Below are positions 40,215 to 50,203 of a stretch of DNA of 50,203 bases, one piece after another; the stretch's first letter is position 1; each line of letters begins with the position of its first letter. This stretch comes from Phytophthora sp. 'mugwort' (lineage: Eukaryota; Oomycota; Peronosporomycetes; Peronosporales; Peronosporaceae). The translations under genes and the position numbers were made by a program. The notes beneath the pieces are model-generated. The model was not told the DNA's origin and ran no database searches. It saw only the letters and a list, made by a program, of their open reading frames with translations. The stretch covers positions 1 to 50,203 of the forward strand of contig JAUCEF010000048.1 in NCBI GenBank assembly GCA_033558025.1, written 5' to 3'.

Positions 40215-41802
40215 AATAATAATAAAAGCATTAAGTGGATGCCTTGGCATTAATTTGATTTTTAGGACGTAAAAAATGCGAAAAGTTTTATTAAATAATA
40301 TTTTATTTTGAAATAAAAATTTCCTAAAGAAAACTTTTTTTTTGTGAAAATTTTAAAACAGTGAATTGAAATATCTAAGTAACTGTTAAAAAAATCAAAC
40401 GAGATTCCGTTAGTAATGACGAGTGAAAATGGAAATTAGGTTTATAAAAATAAAAAAATATTTGAAAAATTTTGAAAAATTTACTTAAAAAGGTGAAAGT
40501 CCTGTAGAATAATAATTGTTTTTATAATAGTAAAAAGGGTTATGTGTAAGCCTTTTTGAATATTGGGGAACCACCCTCAAAACCTTTTAAAAATTAATGA
40601 TCGATAGTGGACAAGTACTGTAAAGGAAAGGTGAAAAAGAACTTTTGAGTTTGAAATAATTCTGAAACTTAATGTTAACAATCAATTGAAACTTTTTTAA
40701 AAAGTAACAGTGTACCTTTTGCATAATGGGCCAGCAAGTTTATTTTTATAGCAAGCTTAATTTAATAAAGTAGGCGTAGATAAATCAAGTTTTAAAAAGC
40801 TTTTTAGTTATATAAATAAGACCCGAAACTGAGTGATCTAACCATGAACAGATTGAAAAATAGGTAAAACTATTTGAAGGATCGAACTCACATATGTGGC
40901 AAAATATGGAGATGATTTGTGGTTAGGAGTGAAAGGCTAATCAAACTCAGAGATAGCTGGTTTTCCGCGAAATCTATTGAAGTAGAGCATTTAAAATCTT
41001 TTTTTGGGGTAGAGCACTCATTGAGCTAGGGGGTGTAAAAACTTACTGAATTCTTGGAAACTCCGAATACAAAAAAAAGTAATTTAAATAGACAGACATT
41101 AGGCGCTAAGGTCTTTTGTCAAAAGGGAAACAGCCCAGATTGATCGCTAAGGTCTCTAAATAATATTCTAAGTGAAAAAGGAAGTGAAAAAATGATTACA
41201 ACCCATAGGTAGGCTTGGAAGCAGCCATCCTTTAAAGAAAGCGTAATAGCTCATTGGTCTAGTTTTTTTGCGCCTAAAATGTATCGAGACTTAAGAAATT
41301 TACCGAAGCGGCAAGTTTTATTTTAATAAAACGGTAGCGGAACATTCTGTATGTTAATAAAGATATATTGTGAAATATGTTGAAGATATCAGAAAAGAAA
41401 ATGCTGGCATTAGTAACAAAAATAACGAATATAAATCGTTATCACCGTAAATCCAAGGGTTTCTATGTTAAGATGTATTACATAGAGTGAAACGGCCCCT
41501 AAGAAAGATTTGACGAAAGCAGATTTTGATGGGATAATTTTTAAATTAAATTTTTTAAAAAAGTGACAAAAATTTTTAATTTTCAGGAAATAGCTTTTTT
41601 AATTAAAAACCGTACCCTAAACCGACACAGGTGGATAGGTCGAGTAGACTAAGGTGAATGAGAGAACTATATTGAAGGAACTCGGCAAAATGACTTTGTA
41701 ACTTCGGGATAAAAAGTACCTAATTATTTTTAATAATTAGGTGTCACAAAATAGGGGGTTGCGACTGTTTAATAAAAACTTAGGACTCTGCTAAATGGTA
41801 AC

Positions 41803-41840
<38 letters not shown>

Positions 41841-41898
41841 ATTAAAAGGAAATGTTTGCGCATTAAATGGAAGTCCCAGTAAACGGCGGCCGTAACTC

Positions 41899-41955
<57 letters not shown>

Positions 41956-42391
41956 TGTAACGACATCCCCGCTGTCTCCAATATAGACTCAGTGAATTTG
42001 AATTATCCGTGAAGATGCGGATTTTCTATAGTTAGACGGAAAGACCCCGTGAACCTTTACTACATCTTTATATTGTTATTTTATCTAATATGTGTAGTAT
42101 AAGTGGTAATCTTTTAAACCTTTACGCTAGTAAATTGTATAGATATTCTTGAAATACCACTCTTATTAAAATAAATAACTAATATTTTTTAAATAGACAT
42201 TGTATGGTTGGTAGTTTGACTGGGGCGGTCACCTCCTAAAGAGTAACGGAGGTGTACAAAGGTAAGCTCAAATTGGATAATATTATCAATTGTAGAGCAT
42301 AATGGTAAAAGCTTGCTTGACTGTAAGATAGACATATCAAACAGGGACGAAAGTCGGTCATAGTGATCCGATAATTCTTTGTGGAAAGATT

Positions 42392-42434
<43 letters not shown>

Positions 42435-42512
42435 GACTCCTAAGAGCTCCTATCGACGGAGTCGTTTGGCACCTCGATGTCGACTCATCACATCCTGGAG
42501 CTGAAGAAGGTT

Positions 42513-42552
<40 letters not shown>

Positions 42553-42830
42553 TTGGGTTTAGAACGTCGTGAGACAGTTTGGTTCCTATCTTCTATAGAT
42601 ATTTTGAAAAATGCAAGAATCTAACTCTAGTACGAGAGGACCGAGAAGGGTAAATCTCTGGTGTATCGGTTGTTGAGAGGCATAGCCGAGTAGCTAAATT
42701 TATTTTGGATAATTACTGAAAGCATCTAAGTAAGAAACCATTCTTAAAAATTTTTCATATAAAAACTGTAAAAGATGATTACATTAATAGGTTTTAAGTA
42801 TAAGTATTGTAAAATATTTAGCTTAAAAAT
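40215..42830 (+). rRNA. rnl: large subunit ribosomal RNA, right copy
   Basis: Reverse complement of the left rnl with a net difference of about five bases. Conserved cores (GATAACAGGCTGAT near 42420, AGTACGAGAGGACC near 42629) are intact. Ends estimated. Confidence 0.95.
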
Positions 42831-42862
42831 ACTAAAAGTTTTAAAAATTAAAATATAATTAT

Positions 42863-42934
42863 TTCTTTGTAGCTCAACGGTAGAGCAAATGGCTGTTAAC
42901 CATTAGGTTGTAGGTTCAAATCCTATCAAAGAAG
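42863..42934 (+). tRNA. trnN: tRNA-Asn (GUU), right copy
   Basis: Same sequence as 12696-12767 on the opposite strand. Confidence 0.94.
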
Positions 42935-42946
42935 TTTTATATTTTA

Positions 42947-43035
42947 GGTCGAATAGCCAAGTCAGGTTTAAGGCAGTAGTTTGCTAAACTATCAGTTAAT
43001 TTATTAACTCGTGGGTTCAAATCCCACTTCGACTT
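42947..43035 (+). tRNA. trnS: tRNA-Ser (GCU), right copy
   Basis: Same sequence as 12595-12683 on the opposite strand. Confidence 0.92.
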
Positions 43036-43059
43036 ATTTTATTAATAAAGTATTAATAA

Positions 43060-43131
43060 GATGATGTAGTTTAATGGTAGAGCGTGGGAATCATAATCCT
43101 AATGTTGTAGGTTCAAATCCTACCATCATTA
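43060..43131 (+). tRNA. tRNA with CAU anticodon (Met or Ile), right copy
   Basis: Same sequence as 12499-12570 on the opposite strand. Confidence 0.8.
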
Positions 43132-43143
43132 ATTATCTTTAAA

Positions 43144-43218
43144 CGGAAGGTAGCATAGTCTGGCTAATGCGTCTGTTTTGGGAACAGAAGATCAAAGGTT
43201 CAAATCCTTTTCTTCCGA
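43144..43218 (+). tRNA. trnP: tRNA-Pro (UGG), right copy
   Basis: Same sequence as 12412-12486 on the opposite strand. Confidence 0.92.
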
Positions 43219-43236
43219 AAAAGGAAGAAAATATAA

Positions 43237-43308
43237 GATGAGATAGAGTAATAGGTAACTTATCAGGCTCATAATCTGAAGATGTAGGTTCAAATCCTAC
43301 TCTCATCA
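43237..43308 (+). tRNA. trnfM: tRNA-Met (CAU), probable initiator, right copy
   Basis: Same sequence as 12322-12393 on the opposite strand. Confidence 0.75.
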
Positions 43309-43330
43309 TTTTAAAATTAATATATAATTT

Positions 43331-43703
43331 ATGATTCAAATTCAAACTAAATTAAAAGTAAATGATAATAGTGGTATTAAAATAGGACAATGTATAAAAA
43401 TTTATAAAAAAAAAATTGGAAAAATTGGGGATACAATTTTAATTTCTGCTAAAAAATTACGTTTAAATCAAAAAAAAAAAATTAAAATAATTAAAGGAGA
43501 TTTATTTAAAGCTTTAATTATACATACAACATATCAAAAAAAAAGTACAATAGGTAATATAATAAAATTTGATAAAAATTGTATAATTATTTTAAATAAT
43601 CAAAATAAACCCCTAGGGAACACGTATATTTGGTCCGATTACTTCTGAATTTCGGAAGAAAAAAAATTTCAAAATATTAGCATTAGCTTCAAATATTTTA
43701 TAA
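43331..43703 (+). pseudogene. rpl14: rpl14 right copy, one frameshift
   Basis: One extra G near 43617 (GGG against GG in the left arm) shifts the frame in the LGTRIFGP motif. One of the few insertions in the right arm. Confidence 0.87.
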
Positions 43704-43709
43704 AAATAT

Positions 43710-44236
43710 ATGAAAAAAAATTTACAAATCCATTATCAAAATATTACTATATACGATCTTTTAACAAAATTAAATTTTAAAAATATATTTGAAATACCTA
43801 AAATAAGTAAAATATGTTTAAATATTGGTTTTAAAAACGCTAATATTGAAAAAAAAAAATTAATTAATATAATTTTACTTTTAAAATTAATAACAAATCA
43901 AAAACCTATAATAACAAAATCAAAAAAAAATAATATTTTTTAAAAATCAAAAAAAATTCAATTATAGGTTGTAAAATAACTTTAAGAAAAAAAAATATTT
44001 TTAATTTTTTAGAAAAAATTTTGATTTTTCTTTTTCAAAATTTAACTAAAATAAATTTTAATTTTAAAAATCAAAATATTTTAAATTTTCAAATTCGAAA
44101 TATTTTAGATTTTTTTGAATTAAAAACTGAATTTTTAAAATTCAAAGATATACCTCCAATAGATGTTTCTATTCATACAAATGCAAAAAATCATTATGAA
44201 TTATTTTTATTATTAAATTCACTATTTTTATTATAA
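43710..44236 (+). pseudogene. rpl5: rpl5 right copy, one frameshift
   Basis: One T is lost in the run near 43936-43942, ending the frame after 77 codons. The C-terminal half is open in the other frame. Confidence 0.85.
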
Positions 44237-44249
44237 AAATAATTTATTA

Positions 44250-44321
44250 GCAAAAATAGCTCAATGGTAGAGTATAACCTTGCCAAGGTTAATGTTGAGG
44301 GTTCAAATCCCTTTTTTTGCT
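44250..44321 (+). tRNA. trnG: tRNA-Gly (GCC), right copy
   Basis: Same sequence as 11309-11380 on the opposite strand. Confidence 0.93.
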
Positions 44322-44422
44322 TAATTCAAATAAATGTACCCAAAGGCAGTATTTGGTATTTCCATTTTTTTAATTAGGGAATAATATTAGTATTGACATT
44401 TATTTACTTCTTTATAAAAATT

Positions 44423-44952
44423 ATGATTTTTTTTAACATTATTAAAAGGATATTTTTTGCTTATAATCTATATAAAATTATACAAGATATATTAAAAATA
44501 CATCCTAAATTTTTTCAAAATATTTTTAAATTTATTTTAATTCTTTTACCTCTTGAAATAACTTTATAGAAGATTTTATAGATTTAGAGACTGAGGCTGA
44601 GGAAGCTGCTTTAAAAAAAGAAGAAAAACCTAAAAGTATTTTAAAAAGAATTGACGATAATATGCCAACTATTTTCGTTTTTTTTTTTTTATCTTTTTTG
44701 TTTTATTTATTTCTAGATGCTTTTTTTTTTGATAGCGACAATTTCCCAAGCGATTTTCCTAGTAATTTTTCAACTGATTTAAATTTTGATTCAGATAGTG
44801 ACTCTTTACCAAAACCACCAAAAAGAAAAATTACAAGATCTGGAAATCCTCTGAATCTATATAGATATTTTCATTATTTAGATGTTGAAACAGGTGAACG
44901 TATAGATGATATCGATCGATTAGATCCTGATACTTATGAAATAGTGGATTAA
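44423..44952 (+). pseudogene. orf176 right copy, one frameshift
   Basis: One T is lost near 44567 (TTATTAGA read as TTATAGA), which gives a TAG after the first hydrophobic part. The second helix and acidic tail are open from 44662. Confidence 0.6.
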
Positions 44953-45011
44953 TTTATTCCACTTTTTCTTTTTAAAACAATAATAAACATTTTTAAACAA
45001 TAAAAATATAC

Positions 45012-45083
45012 GTGATTATAGATTAATTGGTAAATCCTTTATCTTCCAAGTAAATATTATGGGTTCAAATCCCATTAATCACA
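45012..45083 (+). tRNA. trnG: tRNA-Gly (UCC), right copy
   Basis: Same sequence as 10545-10616 on the opposite strand. Confidence 0.9.
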
Positions 45084-45100
45084 TATTTAAAATATCTTTA

Positions 45101-45184
45101 GGAGAAATGGCTGAGTGGTTAAAAGCGGCAGACTGTAAATTTGTTGAAATATTTTCTACGTAGGTTCAAATCCTACTTTCTCCA
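45101..45184 (+). tRNA. trnY: tRNA-Tyr (GUA), right copy
   Basis: Same sequence as 10444-10527 on the opposite strand. Confidence 0.93.
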
Positions 45185-45550
45185 ATAAAGATCTAAAAAA
45201 AAAAAAGGATAAACAAATTAAAAAAAGGATAAAAAGATAAAATATCTTTAAATAGTTAAGTTAAAAAGATATTTATCTTTTCAACAAAAATTCAAAAACA
45301 TATTTAGGGGGGGATCCTTTTCAAAAAATAATATTTTTTTTTCGTGATACAAAGAAATTTTTATAATAACTAATTGAATTTTTAAAAATTAAAAAATTTT
45401 AATCCTTTAAGACAATATAAGACAATATAAGACAATATAAGACAATATAAGACAATATAAGACAAAAATTAATATAAGAATGTTATAATATTAAATTTTT
45501 AAATATTTGTTATTTTAAAAATTAATATTAAATAATTAATATAAAACTTA
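45185..45550. other. rns upstream spacer, right copy
   Basis: Same content as 10078-10443: seven G in a row near 45307-45313, small hairpins, and the 10-base tandem array. No gene. Confidence 0.5.
45405..45465. repeat. 10-base tandem repeat upstream of rns, right copy
   Basis: Unit TATAAGACAA on this strand, six units, the same number as in the left arm. Confidence 0.9.
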
Positions 45551-46406
45551 AATAGAGTTTGATCCTGGCTCAGAATAAATGCTATCGGTATGCTTAACAC
45601 ATGCAAGTTGAATGTTTTTAAAACATAGCGAACGGGTGAGTAACACGTGAATTATCTACCTTTTAATTCAGAATAATTATTTTTATAAAAATACTGAATA
45701 AATTAATTAAAGTTTTTAACGTTAAAAGATGAGTTTGCGCAAGATTATGGTAGTTGGTAGTTTAATAGACAACCAAGCCTATTATCTTTAGCTGGTTTGA
45801 AAGAATGATCAGCCACATTGGGACTGAGACACGGCCCAAACTTTTTTAAAGGCAGCAGTGGGGAATTTTGGACAATGAGCGGAAGCTTGATCCAGCAATA
45901 CCGAGTGGGTGATGACGGCTAATTAGGTTGTAAAGCTCTTTCATTAAGGAGGAAAATGACAGTACTTAAAAAAGAAGTTCCGGCTAATACCCGTGCCAGC
46001 AGCCGCGGTAATACGGGAGGAGCGAGCATTATTCGGGATGATTAGGCGTAAAGGGTTTGTAGGTAGTTTTTTTAAGTTGAAAGAAACAAATTAAAGCTCA
46101 ACTTTATACATTTTTTCAAAACTGATAAACTGGAGTATAAATAGAGGATAATGGAATTTCTATTGGAGTGATAAAATACGTTGATAATAGAAGGAAGACC
46201 TATGGCGAAGGCAATTATCTGGGTATATACTGACACTGAGAAACGAAAGCTTGGGTAGCGAACGGGATTAGAGACCCCGGTAGTCCATGCTGTAAACGAT
46301 GAGTGCTAATATTTAGAATTTTTAGATATAACAGCTAACGCGTTAAGCACTCCGCCTGAAAAGTATAATCGCAAGATTGAAATTCAAAGGAATTGACGGG
46401 AGTCTA

Positions 46407-46438
<32 letters not shown>

Positions 46439-47055
46439 AATACGCGCAGAACCTTACCAACTCTTGCTAATTTTTATTTAAAATTTTTATATAAAAAACA
46501 GGTGTTGCATGGCTGTCGTCAGCTCGTGTTGTGAATGTTTGGTTAAATCCTTTAACGAGCGCAACCCCTATGATTAGTTACTAATTTATTATAAATAGAT
46601 AAAAGTACTCTAATGAAAAAATTAATGATAGGTTAATGGAAGGTGGGGATGACGTCAAGTCTTCATGGCCCTTATGAGTTGGGCTACACACGTGCTACAA
46701 TGATAATTACAATGAGAAGCAATAATGATATAAGTTGGAGCAAATCTTCAAAAATTATCTTAGTTCGAATTAAGGGCTGAAACTCGCCCTTATGAAGTTG
46801 GAATCGCTAGTAATCGCAGAACAGCATGCTGCGGTGAATATGTTACTGGACTTTGTACACACCGCCCGTCACATCAGGGAAGTTGATTGTTTTTAAAATA
46901 ATTTTTAATTCTTTTATAAAATTTAATAATTATTTAAATAAAATAATTTAAAATTTTTATAAAATAAATTATAATTCCTAAAAAGTGGTTAGTAACTTTG
47001 ATGAAGTCGTAACAAGGTAGTCGTAGGGGAACCTGTGTCTGGAAGAGATCTTTAA
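45551..47055 (+). rRNA. rns: small subunit ribosomal RNA, right copy
   Basis: Reverse complement of the left rns, with the 530 loop near 45994 and the ACACCGCCCGTCACA region near 46859. Ends estimated; about one base of net difference from the left copy. Confidence 0.95.
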
Positions 47056-47083
47056 GCATTCTTAAATTAAAATTAAAAGTCTT

Positions 47084-47156
47084 AGGAAAATAGTTTAATT
47101 GGTAAAATCATAGTCTCCAAAATTATTGTTATGGGTTCAAGTCCCATTTTTTCCTG
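47084..47156 (+). tRNA. trnW: tRNA-Trp (CCA), right copy, one extra T
   Basis: Identical to 8471-8542 except for one more T in the 3' acceptor run, which would give an unpaired base between T arm and acceptor. Likely a consensus error. Confidence 0.88.
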
Positions 47157-47297
47157 TTTATTATAAAATATTATAAATCAAAAAAATTTTATAATATCTG
47201 AAATTAATTAAATTCAAGTTATAAAAATAAAATTTTATTTAAAATACTTTTTAATCAAAGGGAATTTAAATTTAGATTTATAATATTTTATAATAAA
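47157..47297. repeat. 23-bp inverted repeat enclosing 95 bases, right copy
   Basis: Same element as 8330-8470; both stem strands are unchanged. Confidence 0.6.
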
Positions 47298-47603
47298 TAT
47301 AGTTTTATATGTTTAAAATAAAAATATTATTATAAATATTCAATTTTAAAATTACTCCATTATTCCTAAAAAAATATTCATAAACAGATTAATTAATGTT
47401 TATATTAAGAAAACATTCTCAATATTAAATAATTTTAATTTATTAGTTAATATTATTGATTAATCGTTAAATGAATACTCTTTAAATAATTATTATTTCA
47501 TTTTTATTATATTCTACATTAATATTTATTATTGTATATAAAAACATTTTAAAAATAATATGATTATTTAATATAAATTATTTTAATTTTTAAAAAATTT
47601 TAT

Positions 47604-47670
47604 ATTCTTTAAGAAAAAAAAAAAATAATTCAATTATTTTTACAATATAAATAATAAAATTTATATTTTT
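47604..47670 (+). repeat. dispersed AT-rich element, copy 3
   Basis: Right-arm copy of 7957-8023, in direct orientation relative to 4356-4417. Confidence 0.7.
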
Positions 47671-47748
47671 TCTTGAATATTAATATTCAAAAACTCTTAA
47701 TTTTGTATATATTAAAAATTAAATAAAATAATAAATTTCAAGTATATT

Positions 47749-48525
47749 ATGACAATAATAAATTATATAAATAATCAATTCACTTTTTTAGATATGGCTG
47801 AACCTTGGCAATTAGGTTTTCAAGATCCAGCAACACCTGTTATGGAAGGTATTATTAATTTTCATCATGATTTAATGTTTTTTTTAATTATGATTACTGT
47901 ATTTGTTTGTTGGATGTTATTTAGAGTTATTACTCTTTTTGATGAAAAAAAAAATAAAATTCCAGCAACAATTGTACATGGTGCTACTATTGAAATTATT
48001 TGGACTTCTATTCCAGCCTTAATTTTATTAACGGTAGCTATTCCATCTTTTGCTTTATTATATTCAATGGATGAAGTAATTGATCCTATTATTACTTTAA
48101 AAGTAATTGGTAGTCAATGGTATTGGAGTTATGAATATTCAGATAATTTAGAATTTTCTGATGAACCTTTAATTTTTGATAGTTATATGATTCAAGAAGA
48201 TGATTTAGCAATAGGTCAATTTAGAATTTTAGAAGTTGATAATCGTGTGGTTGTTCCAACTAATAGTCATATTCGAGTATTAATTACTGCTTCAGATGTT
48301 TTACATTCATGGGCAATACCTTCATTAGGTATAAAATTAGATGCTTGTCCTGGTCGTTTAAATCAAACATCAATGTTTATTAAACGTGAAGGTGTTTTTT
48401 ATGGACAATGTAGTGAAATTTGTGGAGTAAATCATGGATTTATGCCTATTGTTGTAGAAGCTGTTTCATTAGAAGATTATTTAATTTGGTTAAAAAATAA
48501 AATCAATTTTGATTTTAATATATAA
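47749..48525 (+). CDS. cox2: cytochrome c oxidase subunit II, right copy
   Basis: Intact and identical to the left copy (258 residues, complete CuA site). Confidence 0.98.
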   Translation: MTIINYINNQFTFLDMAEPWQLGFQDPATPVMEGIINFHHDLMFFLIMITVFVCWMLFRVITLFDEKKNKIPATIVHGATIEIIWTSIPALILLTVAIPSFALLYSMDEVIDPIITLKVIGSQWYWSYEYSDNLEFSDEPLIFDSYMIQEDDLAIGQFRILEVDNRVVVPTNSHIRVLITASDVLHSWAIPSLGIKLDACPGRLNQTSMFIKREGVFYGQCSEICGVNHGFMPIVVEAVSLEDYLIWLKNKINFDFNI

Positions 48526-48538
48526 TTAAAAAATTTTT

Positions 48539-48637
48539 ATGGTATTTAAAATCATTGGTATAATTTTTTTAATATTATTACTATTTACTGATATTAAAAA
48601 ATTAATTAATAAAATCAAACAATTTTTCAATAAATAA
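48539..48637 (+). CDS. 32-residue TatA-like membrane protein, orf32, right copy
   Basis: Intact and identical to 6990-7088. Starts 13 bases after the cox2 stop. Confidence 0.6.
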   Translation: MVFKIIGIIFLILLLFTDIKKLINKIKQFFNK

Positions 48638-48747
48638 AAATAATTTATTTTTTTGATAATAAAAAATTAAAAAAACCAACGCTTTTTTTGATTTAAAAAT
48701 AAAATATATAATTTTGCATTTAAAATAAAATTTAAAAATATAAATAA

Positions 48748-50203
<1,456 letters not shown>

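Larger units (their letters stand above)
47157..47748. other. long non-coding spacer between trnW and cox2, right copy
   Basis: Same content as 7879-8470: the 23-bp inverted repeat at 47157-47179/47275-47297, the dispersed element at 47604-47670 and the palindromic 18-mer at 47673-47690. No gene seen. Confidence 0.55.

Overview
The window is mitochondrial DNA from a stramenopile, most likely an oomycete. It is very AT-rich. It carries respiratory-chain genes (atp1, nad5, nad6, cox1, cox2, nad11, nad1, nad4L, atp8), both rRNAs, 17 different tRNA genes, 14 recognisable ribosomal protein genes plus candidates for rpl31 and rps1, and tatC. Trp is encoded by TGG and TTA is a sense codon, so the standard code fits; this argues against the labyrinthulid (TTA stop) and bicosoecid (TGA = Trp) mitochondrial codes. 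The cox2 - 32-codon ORF - cox1 order, nad5-nad6-trnR(ucu), a mitochondrial tatC, a full-length nad11 and a possible large inverted repeat together point to oomycetes. No intron, homing endonuclease, CRISPR array or virus-like gene was seen.

Layout. Bases 1-5422 occur once: the 3' part of atp1, then nad5, nad6 and trnR on +, and an unrecognised orf137 on -. From about 5423 to 27809 lies the left arm of a giant palindrome. On - it carries cox1, orf32 (TatA-like), cox2, trnW, rns, trnY, trnG(ucc), orf176, trnG(gcc), rpl5, rpl14, five tRNAs, rnl, a repeat-rich orf250, rps4, rps2, rpl6, rps8, rps14, trnA, trnK, atp8, orf222, a CAU tRNA, rpl16, rps3, rps19 and rpl2. Next come rps13, rps11 and trnS(uga) on +, trnC on -, an rpl31-like gene on +, tatC on -, and trnL, trnL, nad11, nad1 and nad4L on +. 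A 31-base spacer (27810-27840) separates this from the right arm (27841-50203). The right arm repeats all of it in reverse order and stops a few codons before the end of the second cox1.

The two arms appear to differ only by one- or two-base length changes in homopolymers or dinucleotide runs; I saw no substitutions. Most changes break reading frames in the right arm, but the left arm also has one (nad11) and so does the unique part (atp1). That is the signature of residual long-read consensus error, not of decaying pseudogenes. The palindrome may be a true large inverted repeat (known in Pythium, Saprolegnia and Achlya), a head-to-head form of a linear molecule, or a fold-back artefact. The centre is a 54-bp hairpin over the end of nad4L followed by a microhomology switch, which keeps all three options open.

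Functionally, the genes supply complex I, complex IV and ATP synthase subunits and the mitoribosome needed to translate them. The most interesting items are orf32, a 32-residue protein with a TatA-like plan in a genome that also encodes TatC; orf250, an expanded FQKN hexapeptide repeat with a tail that resembles the missing C-terminus of the short Rps4; and the centre of the palindrome.
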